A DNA stretch of 44,294 nt. Origin: an uncultured Nocardioides sp. (GTDB taxonomy: Bacteria; Actinomycetota; Actinomycetes; Propionibacteriales; Nocardioidaceae). Position 1 is the stretch's first letter; each line of letters opens with the position of its first letter. Under the pieces are notes generated by a model. The model was not told the DNA's origin. It saw only the letters and a list, made by a program, of their open reading frames with translations, and made no database searches. The stretch lies in the NCBI GenBank assembly GCA_902805885.1, contig CADCUM010000036.1, positions 1-44,294 on the forward strand. Reading direction: 5' to 3'. This document shows positions 21,913 through 31,126 of this stretch, one piece after another. The position numbers were made by a program, and so were the translations under genes.

Positions 21913-23985
21913 GTGGCAGCAGCCTCCGACAGCACCTACAACGCAGCGCACCTGCTGGTCCTCGAGGGCCTCGACGCCGTGCGGAAGCGGCCCGGCATGT
22001 ACATCGGGTCGACCGACACCCGCGGCCTCATGCACTGCCTGTGGGAGATCATCGACAACGGGGTGGACGAGGCGCTCGCGGGCCACGCCCGCGGCGTCGA
22101 GGTCACGCTCCACCGCGACGGCTCGGTCGAGGTCCACGACGACGGACGCGGCATCCCCACGGACAAGGAGCCGAAGACCGGGCTCCCCGGCGTGGAGGTC
22201 GTCGCGACCAAGCTGCACGCGGGGGGCAAGTTCGGCGGGGGCTCGTACGTCGCCACCGGCGGCCTCCACGGCGTCGGCCTGTCGGTCGTCAACGCGCTGT
22301 CCTCGCGCATGGACATCGACGTCGACCGCTCGCCGACCCAGCAGGGGCTCTCGTTCAAGCGGGGCGTGCCCGGCGTGTTCGACGGGGAGGGTCCCGACGC
22401 CACATTCACCCCCCGCTCGGGGCTGACCCGCAAGGGCAAGCGCGTGGCCAAGGGCCGCAGCGGCACCCGGATCCGCTTCTGGCCGGACCGCCAGGTCTTC
22501 ACCAAGGACGCCCGCTTCGAGATCGAGGGCCTGCTGGGCCGCGCGCGCCAGACGTCGTACATCGTCCCCGGCCTCGAGCTCGTCATCCGCGACCTCCGGG
22601 GGGAGACCCCGGTCGAGGAGAAGCTGCGGCACGACGGCGGCATCGCGGAGTTCGTCGAGTTCCTCTCCCACGGTGAGCCCGTCACCGACATCCTGCGCCT
22701 CCAGGGCTCCGACACCTTCACCGAGACGGTCCCGCTGCTCGACGACAAGGGGCACATGACGCCCCAGGAGGTCGAGCGGGAGCTGACGGTCGACGTGGCG
22801 GTCCGCTGGGACGCCGGCTACGACACCGAGGTCCGCTCCTTCGTCAACGTCATCGCGACCCCCAAGGGCGGCACCCACGTCAGCGGCTTCGAGAGCGCGC
22901 TGACCAAGACGTTCAACGACACCATGCGCGCGGCGAAGGTGCTCAGGACCGCGGACGCCGACGTCATCAAGGACGACGTGATGGAGGGCCTCACCGCCGT
23001 CGTGACGGTTCGCCTGGCCGAGCCCCAGTTCGAGGGACAGACCAAGGAGATCCTCGGCACGCCGGCCGCGCGCGGTGTCGTGCGCAAGGTCGTCGCCTCC
23101 GAGCTGAAGGCGTTCCTCACCTCCAGCAAGCGGGCCGAGAAGGCCCAGGCACGGCTGGTGATGGACAAGGTCCTCGGCGCCTCCAAGACCCGGCTCGCCG
23201 CCCGGCAGCACAAGGAGAACCAGCGGCGCAAGAACGCCCTGGAGTCCTCCGCGCTCCCGGCGAAGCTCTTCGACTGCCGCAGCAGCGAGACCGACCGCAC
23301 CGAGCTCTTCATCGTCGAGGGCGACTCGGCGATGGGCACCGCCAAGGCGGCGCGCAACAGCGAGTTCCAGGCGCTGCTGCCGATCCGCGGCAAGATCCTC
23401 AACGTCCAGAAGGCCTCCGTCGGCGACATGCTCAAGAACGCCGAGTGCGCCTCGATCATCCAGGTCGTCGGCGCCGGATCGGGGCGCACGTTCGACCTCG
23501 ACGCCGCCCGCTACGGCCGGATCATCCTGATGGCCGACGCCGACTCCGACGGCGCGCACATCCGGTGCCTCCTGGCGACCCTGTTCTTCAAGTACATGCC
23601 CGAGCTGGTCCAGGACGGCCGGCTCTTCGCGGCCGTGCCGCCGCTGCACCGCATCGAGCTGGCCAACCCCAAGAAGGGGATGGAGAAGTACATCTACACC
23701 TACTCCGACGACGAGCTGCAGCGTCGGCTCGCCGAGCTGAAGAAGAAGAACGTGCGCTGGAAGGACCCGGTCCAGCGCTACAAGGGCCTCGGCGAGATGG
23801 ACGCCGACCAGCTGGCCGAGACGACCATGGACCCGCGCCACCGCACGCTCCGCAAGCTGACGATCGACGACGCCGACGAGGCCAGCCGGGTCTTCGAGCT
23901 GCTGATGGGCTCCGACGTCGTGCCGCGCAAGGAGTTCATCGTGCAGGGCGCCTACGAGGTCGACGTCGAGGCGCTGGACGCCTGA
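21913..23985 (+). CDS. parE: Type IIA DNA topoisomerase subunit B (ParE / GyrB2)
   Basis: 690 residues. The GHKL ATPase part shows LDAVRKRPGMYIGST, EIIDNGVDEALAGHA, DDGRGIPTDKEPKTGLPGVE and GGLHGVGLSVVNALS. The TOPRIM part has FIVEGDSAMGTAKAARN with the metal Glu, PIRGKILNVQKAS, and MADADSDGAHIRCLLAT with the Asp triad; YKGLGEMDADQLAETTMDP ends the family signature. EGDSAMG in place of the gyrase EGDSAGG suits the actinomycete second enzyme (topoisomerase IV-like) that decatenates chromosomes with ParC. GTG 21913 is chosen for the AGGA ribosome binding site. Its partner lies 4.6 kb downstream on the other strand. Confidence 0.95.
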   Translation: MAAASDSTYNAAHLLVLEGLDAVRKRPGMYIGSTDTRGLMHCLWEIIDNGVDEALAGHARGVEVTLHRDGSVEVHDDGRGIPTDKEPKTGLPGVEVVATKLHAGGKFGGGSYVATGGLHGVGLSVVNALSSRMDIDVDRSPTQQGLSFKRGVPGVFDGEGPDATFTPRSGLTRKGKRVAKGRSGTRIRFWPDRQVFTKDARFEIEGLLGRARQTSYIVPGLELVIRDLRGETPVEEKLRHDGGIAEFVEFLSHGEPVTDILRLQGSDTFTETVPLLDDKGHMTPQEVERELTVDVAVRWDAGYDTEVRSFVNVIATPKGGTHVSGFESALTKTFNDTMRAAKVLRTADADVIKDDVMEGLTAVVTVRLAEPQFEGQTKEILGTPAARGVVRKVVASELKAFLTSSKRAEKAQARLVMDKVLGASKTRLAARQHKENQRRKNALESSALPAKLFDCRSSETDRTELFIVEGDSAMGTAKAARNSEFQALLPIRGKILNVQKASVGDMLKNAECASIIQVVGAGSGRTFDLDAARYGRIILMADADSDGAHIRCLLATLFFKYMPELVQDGRLFAAVPPLHRIELANPKKGMEKYIYTYSDDELQRRLAELKKKNVRWKDPVQRYKGLGEMDADQLAETTMDPRHRTLRKLTIDDADEASRVFELLMGSDVVPRKEFIVQGAYEVDVEALDA

Positions 23986-23993
23986 CCCAGACC

Positions 23994-24020
23994 GGTCAGC
24001 GCCCCGAGCTGGGGCCGACC
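23994..24020. terminator. Hairpin between parE and the GGDEF gene
   Basis: GGTC (23994-23997) and GCCCC (24001-24005) pair with GGGGC (24011-24015) and GACC (24017-24020), loop GAGCT. It serves convergent genes. Confidence 0.5.
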
Positions 24021-24044
24021 GCGACGGGCGTCCTGCGGCCGGGC

Positions 24045-25157
24045 TCAGATCGCGGCGGTGAGCTGGCCGTCCTCGTGGCAGGCGGCGGTGCCGGCCTCGC
24101 AGGAGCAGTGGGCCACCTGGTCGCGTCCGAGGCGCTTGGCGCGGTAGAGCGCGTGGTCGGCGCGGGTCAGGCAGTCCTGGAGGCTCTCCCCGGGGTGGAC
24201 CTGCGCGAAGCCGATGGAGCAGGTCGTCCTCGCCGCGTCGGTCTGGCCGATGCGCTGGAAGATGGCGGTCGCCTCGTCGACGCTGCAGCCGTAGAGGGCG
24301 ACGGTGAACTCGTCCCCGCCCCAGCGGGCGAGCACGTCGACGTCGCGGATCGCCGCGGACGCGTGCCGGACGAAGGTCGACAGGAGCTCGTCGCCCGCCC
24401 GGTGGCCGAAGCTGTCGTTGAACTCCTTGAAGTGGTCGAGGTCGACGATGCCGAGCGTGAGGGACGCGTCCTCGCGTCGGGCCAGGCGGTGCAGCGCCTC
24501 GACGCGGTCGTCCCAGCCGCGCCGGTTGAAGCAGCCCGTCAGCTGGTCGGTGGTGCTCAGCGCCTCGAGCTGGCGACGGGCCTCGTCGAGCTCCTCGAGC
24601 CGCTGGGTGAGCCGCAGCTCGGCGAGCCGCAGCCGCTCACCGGTGAGCGCCCGGATGCTGTAGACCGCGAAGGCGAGAGCGCAGGCGAGGCCCAGGTTGA
24701 TGGCGTGCCCCATGACCGCTCCCGGCGGGTGCGGTCCCCAGGCGAGCACGGCAGCGCCCCAGGCCGCGACGCCGAGGAGGGTCAGCACCAGCGCGGGCCG
24801 GATCTGGGTGGCCACGGCGCCGATGGCCACGGTGGACAGCATCACCATCGTGGGCGCGATCTGGCCGGTCGCGGCGATGAAGAGCACGCTGTTGACGAAC
24901 GGGACCGTGCAGACGACCCACACCAGCCGGTCGACGGTCGCGGCGTCGGCTGTGCGGAGCCGTCGGGCGCACGCGACACCCGCGACGGCCGAGAGGAGCG
25001 ACACCGTGGCCAGGACCCACTTGGCCGTGCCGGGGACGAGCGCCAGCTGGACCACCGCCAGCGCGCCGTACACGACCGCGATGACCCGGCAGCCGACGTA
25101 CACCGTCTCCTCGGCGCCGCCGAAGACGGCGCGCGAGGTCCTCGCCGTCAGCCGCAT
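24045..25157 (-). CDS. Membrane diguanylate cyclase (GGDEF)
   Basis: 370 residues. The first 185 hold about six hydrophobic helices, then a coiled segment (LRLAELRLTQRLEELDEARR) leads to the GGDEF domain (TDQLTGCFNRRGWDDRVEAL, LGIVDLDHFKEFNDSFGHRA, ARWGGDEFTVALYG). The GGDEF site is intact, so the enzyme should make cyclic di-GMP from two GTP. RDVD, five residues before GGDEF, is a complete product-inhibition I-site. The end VAHCSCEAGTAACHEDGQL is an odd Cys/His tail. ATG 25157 has AGGTGG and lies about 30 nt past the start expected from the TAGCCT hexamer; ATG 25193 would overlap that promoter. Confidence 0.92.
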   Translation of the reverse strand: MRLTARTSRAVFGGAEETVYVGCRVIAVVYGALAVVQLALVPGTAKWVLATVSLLSAVAGVACARRLRTADAATVDRLVWVVCTVPFVNSVLFIAATGQIAPTMVMLSTVAIGAVATQIRPALVLTLLGVAAWGAAVLAWGPHPPGAVMGHAINLGLACALAFAVYSIRALTGERLRLAELRLTQRLEELDEARRQLEALSTTDQLTGCFNRRGWDDRVEALHRLARREDASLTLGIVDLDHFKEFNDSFGHRAGDELLSTFVRHASAAIRDVDVLARWGGDEFTVALYGCSVDEATAIFQRIGQTDAARTTCSIGFAQVHPGESLQDCLTRADHALYRAKRLGRDQVAHCSCEAGTAACHEDGQLTAAI

Positions 25158-25194
25158 GGCGCCACCTGGGGACGTAGTTGATGTGTCACCCATC

Positions 25195-25200
25195 AGGCTA
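25195..25200 (-). promoter_or_regulatory. -10 hexamer of the GGDEF gene
   Basis: TAGCCT on the minus strand; transcription would begin near 25188, downstream of ATG 25193, which argues for the ATG at 25157. Confidence 0.5.
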
Positions 25201-25464
25201 GGTGGATCCGTGCCTCGGCGCGGCCACTTCGGCGGAACTGACCGGCCGTACGACGCCCTCGCGGCGCCGCACGGCCTCGGCCGCCGGCAACGGGCTCGTC
25301 AGCTGCCCTCCTGCACCTCGTAGACCTCGTCGGCGACGAGGCCGTGGGCCTCGCGCCTCTCCCTCGACCAGGACGAGACGTCCGCTGCCGGCCGATGCCT
25401 CGGCGGCGTACCCCCGCAACGCAGCGAGCTGGGTCTCGCGTTCCAGGAACCGCACGAGCGCCAT
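25198..25464 (-). pseudogene. Remnant of a LAL/AAA-type ATPase regulator, N-terminus only
   Basis: From ATG 25464 the frame reads FLERETQLAALRGYAAEASA, then GSGRLVLVEGEA, the well-known opening of large LuxR-family (LAL) or AAA ATPases. Where the Walker A loop (GVGKS/T) should follow, the sequence breaks into Arg-rich nonsense up to a stop at 25198-25200. A second frame contains EAHGLVADEVYEVQEGS and a stop at 25299-25301, which looks like the C-terminal end of a gene. A deletion that removed almost the whole gene is the simplest explanation. It has no visible ribosome binding site. Confidence 0.7.
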
Positions 25465-25510
25465 GGTCGGGCGCCGCGCTCGCGCCGTCCACCGTCGGAC
25501 GTGCCGTGGA

Positions 25511-26020
25511 TCAGGCGTGACGCTCGAGGAGCCCGGTGTCGACGTCGTAGAGGAAGCCGCCGACCGCTGCCCGGCCGGCGATGAGCGGGTGGGTCCGCAC
25601 CTTGGCCACGTCCTGGCGCAGCTGGTCGACCTGGTCGGTGACGACGCCGAAGGACTGCCAGCTCGCGTCCACCCCGGCCGACTCGCCGACCCGGACGCGG
25701 AGCTGCTCCTCGGTGGCACTGGCCATGGCGCACCGCGTGTGCGGCACCACGAGGACGCGACGCACGTTGAGCAGGTGCACCCCCAGGACCAGGGCCTCGA
25801 GCGCCTGGGGCGTGACCCGCCCGCCCGGGTTGCGGAAGATCTTGGCGTCGCCGTGGGTCAGCCCGAGCATCCGCAGGGGGTCGATGCGCGAGTCCATGCA
25901 GGTCACGAGCGCGACGCCGGCGCGGGCGACCCCGTCGAAGCCGCCGAGGTCGAAGTCGGCGGCGAACCGGCGGTTGGCCTCGAGGAGGTCGTCGAAGTCG
26001 GTGTCGGAGTTGTCAGCCAC
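25511..26020 (-). CDS. Beta-carbonic anhydrase
   Basis: 169 residues, like the compact mycobacterial type (Rv1284). Zinc ligands are Cys41, His94 and Cys97 (VTCMDSRIDP and VVPHTRCAM); the Asp43-Arg45 pair is conserved. FRNPGGRVTPQALEALVLGV is the next conserved block and VGGFLYDVDTGLL the last strand. It interconverts CO2 and bicarbonate in the cytoplasm. GTG 26020 is set by the TAGCCT hexamer 7 nt away, in the 20-bp gap behind the MFS gene, so it probably has its own leaderless promoter rather than depending on read-through. Confidence 0.95.
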   Translation of the reverse strand: MADNSDTDFDDLLEANRRFAADFDLGGFDGVARAGVALVTCMDSRIDPLRMLGLTHGDAKIFRNPGGRVTPQALEALVLGVHLLNVRRVLVVPHTRCAMASATEEQLRVRVGESAGVDASWQSFGVVTDQVDQLRQDVAKVRTHPLIAGRAAVGGFLYDVDTGLLERHA

Positions 26021-26027
26021 GACCCGC

Positions 26028-26033
26028 AGGCTA
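26028..26033 (-). promoter_or_regulatory. -10 hexamer of the carbonic anhydrase gene
   Basis: TAGCCT on the minus strand ends 7 nt before GTG 26020 with no ribosome binding site, in a 20-bp intergenic gap. Confidence 0.65.
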
Positions 26034-26040
26034 GCGCCGG

Positions 26041-27822
26041 TCAGCCGGCGGTGGAGAGGAGGTCCCGAGTGGTGAGCGAGGTGGGCCGCGCCTGACGGAA
26101 CAGGACGAGCGCGAGCACCGCGGCGACCACCGCGCACCCGGCGGCCCCCCAGAACACGGCGTGCTCCTGGGCGATGCCCGCGACGCGCAGGAGGTCGGAG
26201 AACTCCTTGCACCGGCTCCTGCCGTCGCACACCTCCTGCACCGGCGGTACGACGCCCTGCTCGGCGTAGTAGCGGCGCAGCCCGATCGTCGTCAGCGCGG
26301 AGATCCCGACCAGCATGCCCACCATCCGCGCCACCACCACGAGCGCGCTGGCCACGCCGTGCACGGCGTCGTCGGTGAAGGCGAGGAGGGCCGCGTTGAC
26401 GGGAGCGAGAGCCAGGCCGAAGCCGAAGCCGCCCAGCAGCAGCGCCACGTTGGCGACCGGCTCCTCCAAGGTGGTGAGGCCCCAGCGGGTCATCAGGACG
26501 AACGCGACGGCCGCCATCAGCATCCCGGCGGCGGTCACGGGGCCGGGCGCGAAGCGGCGGATGAGGTAGCCGCCCACCACCGCGCCGACCGGGAGCGCGA
26601 CGAGGAAGCGCACGAGGACGAGGGCGGCAGCGAGCTGGGAGTCGGGGTAGACGGTCGTGCGGGCGAAGAGCGGGATGTCGATCAGCGCGGCGATGAGGGC
26701 CGAGCCGATGAAGAAGCTGACGACCAGGGCTCCCCAGGCAGGCGTACGGCGCAGCGACCCGCGCGGGACGAGCGGGTCGGAGGCCCGGCGCAGGTGCCAG
26801 GCGAAGGCGACCGCACCGACCACGGCGACGGCGAGGTACCAGCGGCCCAGTGGCGAGAACACCTCGACCTTGGGGTCGGCCGTCGCGAAGGCGAGGATCA
26901 CCCCGCCCAGGGCGACGGCGAGCAGGAGGGCTCCCACCAGGTCGGCGTCGACCAGGCTGCGGCCCCACCCGCGCAGGTCCAGGAGCGGTCGCCGCGCGAG
27001 CAGGCACCAGGCGAGCAGGAGCAGCATCGCCACGACGGCGATCGTCCCGATGGGCGTCAGCCAGCGGCCGCTGCCGGCGTACGGCACGAACAGCCCACCC
27101 CAGGTGAGGTCGCGCCGGAGCGCCTCGGGCTGGACGAAGACGATGGTGCCGGCCACCAGGGTGACGGCGAGCAGCAGGATGCCGACGAGGTCCGGCCTCG
27201 GTCTCGTGGCAGGACGTCGTCCCTCCTCGACCGACGGGCTCGCTGGAGGCGTCGCCAAGCGCTTGATCGCCACCGCGAGAAGAAGGCCCACGACCAGGTT
27301 GATCGCGAAGATCGCCCGCCAGTCGGCGACGGCCAGGACGACCGCGCCGAACAGCGGGCCGATCACCGAGCCCAGCTCCTGCACCGCCGAGACGATCCCG
27401 AGCGGCACGCCGCGGCGGTCGGCGGGGTAGAGGTCGGCCACCAGGGCCAGGGTGGCCGGCACCAGCCCGCCACCGCCGACCCCCTGGAGGAAGCGACCGG
27501 CGACGATGCTGGGCATGTCGTAGGCCAGCGTGGTGACGAGGGAGCCCACGGCGAACAGCACGAGCGCCATCACCAGCACGGGCACACGTCCGCGGAGGTC
27601 GGCGATGCGGCCGATCAGGGGGAGCATCGCGACGTAGCCCAGCAGGAAGCCGCTGACGATGGGAGCGGCCCGCTGGAGCTGGTCGGCCGGCACGCCGACG
27701 CTGGTCATCATGTCGGGCAGCGCCAGCACGACGACGTACGTGTCGGCCGCGGCGAACGCGACCGCGAGGGCGGCCAGGGCCAGGAGCAGCCGGGACGACC
27801 CGGGGCGGCCGCTCGCGGTCAC
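26041..27822 (-). CDS. P55-like MFS exporter, partner of LprG
   Basis: 593 residues, 14-helix (DHA2-type) major facilitator. The first helix is followed by ADTYVVVLALPDM, and motif A appears as GRIADLRGRVPV. GRFLQGVGGGGLVPATLALVADLY and VQELGSVIGPLFGAVV are also typical. A Cys-containing extracellular loop (VPPVQEVCDGRSRCKEF) lies between the last helices. The order lprG then MFS with a GTGA overlap matches the mycobacterial lprG-P55 (Rv1411c-Rv1410c) pair, which moves triacylglycerol and lipoglycans to the cell surface. That function is inferred from family and context; drug efflux is an alternative. Confidence 0.9.
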   Translation of the reverse strand: MTASGRPGSSRLLLALAALAVAFAAADTYVVVLALPDMMTSVGVPADQLQRAAPIVSGFLLGYVAMLPLIGRIADLRGRVPVLVMALVLFAVGSLVTTLAYDMPSIVAGRFLQGVGGGGLVPATLALVADLYPADRRGVPLGIVSAVQELGSVIGPLFGAVVLAVADWRAIFAINLVVGLLLAVAIKRLATPPASPSVEEGRRPATRPRPDLVGILLLAVTLVAGTIVFVQPEALRRDLTWGGLFVPYAGSGRWLTPIGTIAVVAMLLLLAWCLLARRPLLDLRGWGRSLVDADLVGALLLAVALGGVILAFATADPKVEVFSPLGRWYLAVAVVGAVAFAWHLRRASDPLVPRGSLRRTPAWGALVVSFFIGSALIAALIDIPLFARTTVYPDSQLAAALVLVRFLVALPVGAVVGGYLIRRFAPGPVTAAGMLMAAVAFVLMTRWGLTTLEEPVANVALLLGGFGFGLALAPVNAALLAFTDDAVHGVASALVVVARMVGMLVGISALTTIGLRRYYAEQGVVPPVQEVCDGRSRCKEFSDLLRVAGIAQEHAVFWGAAGCAVVAAVLALVLFRQARPTSLTTRDLLSTAG

Positions 27823-28544
27823 GGCGCGGTGATCTCCTTCTCGGTGCCGTACTCGTCGAAGGTGACGGTGTAGGTCATCTCCTCGCTGTCGGGGTAGAAG
27901 ACGCCGGTCAGGTCGGCCTGGCGCAGCTCGCCCTCGTCGGTGACCTGCCACTCCGCGTCGAAGGACTCGCCCGTCGAGGACGGGATCACCTGCTTCATGT
28001 CGCTGCCCGGCACCGTGCCGACGTAGGTGGTGAGCACCTCGTCGTTGTTCGCCCCGCCGCGGACGCTCTTGCCCTTCTCGGCGCCCTCGGTCCGGGTGAG
28101 CAGCGCCGGGAACCCGGTCTCGCCGTCGATGAGGGTCGCCGGATCGGGGGCGCCGTACTGCTGGGGGTCGACCTCGTTCCAGCCGGGGGCGAGCGGGATC
28201 TGGGCGTAGACGGTGTCGTCGACGGCGATGACCGGGACCTCGAAGGTGTTGCCCGTGAGGACCACCGAGATGGTGCCCTCGAACGCGGGCGGCTCGGTGA
28301 TCGCGGTGCCGGCCGCCTTGACGATGCCGGTCACCCCCGGCGGCAGGTCGGCGGTCGTGAGGTCGAGCTGCACCCCGCTGGTCGAGGTCAGGGTCTCGGC
28401 GGCGGTCGCCAGCACCTCCTCCGGCGTCTTGCCGTCTCCTTCACCGTCGTCCCCGCCGCTGCAGGCGCTGAGCGCAGGGACGCTGAGGAGGACCGCGGCG
28501 GCAGCACCGGCCAGACGGCTCGGCGAGAGGTGCGCTGGGGGCAT
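27819..28544 (-). CDS. lprG: LprG-family lipoprotein (LppX_LprAFG)
   Basis: 241 residues. The signal peptide ends in the lipobox LSAC (Cys near residue 28), then a short acidic linker. The domain shows the family's alternating strands and lipid-pocket lining: TPEEVLATAAETLTSTSGVQ, TTADLPPGVTGIVKAAGT, AFEGTISVVLTGNTFEVPVI, AVDDTVYAQIPLAPGWNEVD and SSTGESFDAEWQVTDEGELR. Homologues carry triacylated lipids across the envelope. Start ATG 28544 is 4 bp after the parC stop and has an AAGGCT hexamer 6 nt away, inside the end of parC. The stop overlaps the MFS partner gene by GTGA. Confidence 0.9.
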   Translation of the reverse strand: MPPAHLSPSRLAGAAAAVLLSVPALSACSGGDDGEGDGKTPEEVLATAAETLTSTSGVQLDLTTADLPPGVTGIVKAAGTAITEPPAFEGTISVVLTGNTFEVPVIAVDDTVYAQIPLAPGWNEVDPQQYGAPDPATLIDGETGFPALLTRTEGAEKGKSVRGGANNDEVLTTYVGTVPGSDMKQVIPSSTGESFDAEWQVTDEGELRQADLTGVFYPDSEEMTYTVTFDEYGTEKEITAP

Positions 28545-28548
28545 GGCC

Positions 28549-31023
28549 TCAGCCTTCCACACGGGTGGGGGACACCTGGCGGGACACGGGCGCGGCGACG
28601 GCGGCGATCGGCTGCGGCGACGGCACGCCCGACCCGTCCCGCCGCCCGTCGGCGGCGGGGAGCGGCACCGGTGCTCCGCTGGCGGCGGCCGCGCGCGCCG
28701 GGCCGGGGCCGGCCCAGGCCACGACGAGGGTGTCCTCGCCCTTGAGGAACCGGTGACAGCGCACGCCGCCGGTCGCGCGGCCCTTGCCGGGGTACTCGCT
28801 GAACGGGGTCACCTTCACCGCGCCGGGCTCGGTGCCGGGCAGGGCCGTGGACGCACCCGAGGCCGTGACCACCACGGCGTCGGCCGGGTCGAACGCGCCG
28901 AAGAACGCGACCCGCTGCCCCGCGGCGAGCTTGATGCCGGCCATCCCGCCGCCGGAGCGACCCTGCGGCCGGACACCGGCTGCTCCGAAGTGGAGGACCT
29001 GCGCGTCGGAGGAGATGAAGCAGAGCTCCTCCTCGCCGCTGGTGAGCTGGACCGCACCCACGACCTCGTCGCCGTCCCTGAGGGAGACGACCTCCCACTC
29101 GTCGCGGGCGAGGGCCTCGGGGTTGACGCGCTTGACGACCCCGTCCCGGGTCCCCAGCGCGAGGCCCGGGCCCTCGGTCGTGAGCGTGGCCAGGGCCAGC
29201 GCCCGTTCGCCGGCCTCGAGCGGGAGGACCTCCGAGAGCGGCAGGCCGCCCTGCAGGTTGGGGTCGTTGGCGGAGTCGGGGAGCTCGGGCATGTCCAGGA
29301 CGCTGACCTTGACCAGGCGGCCCCGGCTCGTCAGCACGCCCACCTCGCCCCGAGCGGTCGTGGCGACGGTGCTGACGACCACGTCGTGGTTGGCGCGCCC
29401 CTCCCCGTGGCCCGGAGCGGCGGTCGAGGACGACCGCGCGAGCAGCCCGCTGGAGGAGAGGTAGGCGAAGCACGGCTCGTCGGCGACCTCGAGCGGCGCG
29501 GCGGCCGCCGTGACGGTGGTGCCGGCGGAGGCCAGCAGGACCGTACGACGCGGCGTGCCGTGGGTCTTGGCGACCTCGCCGAGCTCGTCGGAGACGACCT
29601 TCCGCAGCAGCGCCTCGTCGGAGAGGATCGCGTCGAGGTGCTCGATCGTGCGCAGCAGCTCGGCCTGCTCCTTCTCCAGCTCGATGCGCGAGAACCTGGT
29701 CAGGCGGCGCAGCGGCATGTCGAGGATGTAGTCGGCCTGGACCTCGCTGAGGTCGAAGACCGAGATGAGCCGCTCCTTGGCGGCGGCGGCGTTGTCGGAG
29801 GTCCGGATGACCTGGATGACCTCGTCGATGTCGAGGATCGCCACGAGCAGGCCCTCGACGAGGTGGAGGCGGTCGGCCGCCTTGCCCCGCCGGAACGTCG
29901 AGCGACGCCGTACGACGTCGAACCGGTGGCCGAGGAAGACCTCGAGCATCTCCTTGAGCCCGAGGGTGCGGGGCTGCCCGTCGACCAGGGCCACCGCGTT
30001 GATGCCGAAGGTGTCCTCCATCGGCGTGAGGCGGTAGAGCTGCTCGAGCAGGGCCTCCGGGACGAAGCCGTTCTTGACCTCGATGACCAGTCGCAGCCCG
30101 TGCCCGCGGTCGCTCAGGTCCTTGACGTCGGAGATGCCCTGCAGCTTCTTGGCGAGCACCAGCGACTTGATGCGCTCGACGATGCGCTCCGTGCCGACGC
30201 CGTACGGCAGCTCGGTCACGACGATGCCCTTGCGACGGGCGGTGACCGACTCGATGCGCGCGGTGGCCCGCATCCGGAAGGTGCCGCGCCCGGACTCGTA
30301 GGCGTCGCGGATGCCGTCGAGGCCGACGATCTTGCCCCCGGTGGGCAGGTCGGGGCCGGGGATGAACCGCATCAGGTCGTCGAGCGTCGCCCGCGGGTGG
30401 TTGACGAGGTGGCGCAGCGCCTGGACGACCTCGACGAGGTTGTGCGGGGCGATGTTGGTGGCCATGCCGACCGCGATCCCCGCGGAGCCGTTGACCAGGA
30501 GGTTGGGGATGGCCGCCGGCAGGACGGTGGGCTCGGTCTCCCGGGAGTCGTAGTTGGGCTTGAAGTCGACGGTGTCCTCGTCGATCGAGGCCGTCATCGC
30601 CACCGCGGCCGGCGCCATCCGGCACTCGGTGTAGCGCATCGCGGCGGGGGAGTCGTCCGGCGAGCCGAAGTTGCCGTGCCCGTCGACCATCGGCAGGCGC
30701 ATCGACCACGGCTGCGCCATCCGGACGAGGGCGTCGTAGATCGCGCCGTCGCCGTGCGGGTGGAGCCGGCCCATCACCTCGCCGACGACGCGCGCGCTCT
30801 TGACGTGGCCACGGTCGGGCCGCAGCCCCATCTCGTCCATCGTGTAGAGGATCCGGCGCTGGACCGGCTTGAGGCCGTCGCGCGCGTCGGGCAGGGCGCG
30901 GGAGTAGATGACGGAGTAGGCGTACTCCAGGAACGACGACTGCATCTCGTCGCGGATGTCGGTGTCGAGGATGTGCTCCTCGAAGTCCTCAGGCGGGGGA
31001 GGCTGCGCCGTACGTCGTGCCAT
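28549..31023 (-). CDS. parC: Type IIA DNA topoisomerase subunit A (ParC / GyrA2)
   Basis: 824 residues. The breakage-reunion domain opens with [20 protein letters not shown] and has [40 protein letters not shown] and AMRYTECRM with the DNA-linking Tyr131. The GyrA Ser83 position is Gly here. A coiled arm ([20 protein letters not shown]) and a six-blade C-terminal propeller with Gly/Arg-rich repeats follow. With ParE it should remove chromosome links. The protein lacks a GyrA box of the classical QRRGGKG type as far as I can see; a degenerate GRSGGGMAG occurs. ATG 31023 has CACAAT 6 nt upstream. Confidence 0.95.
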   Translation of the reverse strand: MARRTAQPPPPEDFEEHILDTDIRDEMQSSFLEYAYSVIYSRALPDARDGLKPVQRRILYTMDEMGLRPDRGHVKSARVVGEVMGRLHPHGDGAIYDALVRMAQPWSMRLPMVDGHGNFGSPDDSPAAMRYTECRMAPAAVAMTASIDEDTVDFKPNYDSRETEPTVLPAAIPNLLVNGSAGIAVGMATNIAPHNLVEVVQALRHLVNHPRATLDDLMRFIPGPDLPTGGKIVGLDGIRDAYESGRGTFRMRATARIESVTARRKGIVVTELPYGVGTERIVERIKSLVLAKKLQGISDVKDLSDRGHGLRLVIEVKNGFVPEALLEQLYRLTPMEDTFGINAVALVDGQPRTLGLKEMLEVFLGHRFDVVRRRSTFRRGKAADRLHLVEGLLVAILDIDEVIQVIRTSDNAAAAKERLISVFDLSEVQADYILDMPLRRLTRFSRIELEKEQAELLRTIEHLDAILSDEALLRKVVSDELGEVAKTHGTPRRTVLLASAGTTVTAAAAPLEVADEPCFAYLSSSGLLARSSSTAAPGHGEGRANHDVVVSTVATTARGEVGVLTSRGRLVKVSVLDMPELPDSANDPNLQGGLPLSEVLPLEAGERALALATLTTEGPGLALGTRDGVVKRVNPEALARDEWEVVSLRDGDEVVGAVQLTSGEEELCFISSDAQVLHFGAAGVRPQGRSGGGMAGIKLAAGQRVAFFGAFDPADAVVVTASGASTALPGTEPGAVKVTPFSEYPGKGRATGGVRCHRFLKGEDTLVVAWAGPGPARAAAASGAPVPLPAADGRRDGSGVPSPQPIAAVAAPVSRQVSPTRVEG
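28551..28556 (-). promoter_or_regulatory. -10-like hexamer of lprG
   Basis: AAGGCT on the minus strand ends 6 nt before ATG 28544, overlapping the last codons of parC. Confidence 0.4.
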
Positions 31024-31029
31024 GCGCGC

Positions 31030-31035
31030 ATTGTG
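31030..31035 (-). promoter_or_regulatory. -10-like hexamer of parC
   Basis: CACAAT on the minus strand ends 6 nt before ATG 31023. Confidence 0.45.
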
Positions 31036-31113
31036 TCCTGCGGGGCCGGCCCGACCGGACGGGGCACGCCGGGGAGTGGCCGCACGACCGGTCCCGCCGA
31101 GGCCGGCCTCGGC

Positions 31114-31119
31114 TAGATT
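31114..31119 (+). promoter_or_regulatory. -10 hexamer of the Pat-like gene
   Basis: TAGATT ends 7 nt before GTG 31127, which settles the start; there is no ribosome binding site. Confidence 0.65.
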
Positions 31120-31126
31120 CTCACGT

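Noticed and set aside
21364..23841. Minus-strand open frame of 825 codons opposite parE
   Set aside because: It is the antisense of parE (long Asp/Leu/Val-rich runs) fused in frame to the real DUF7455 gene at its end.
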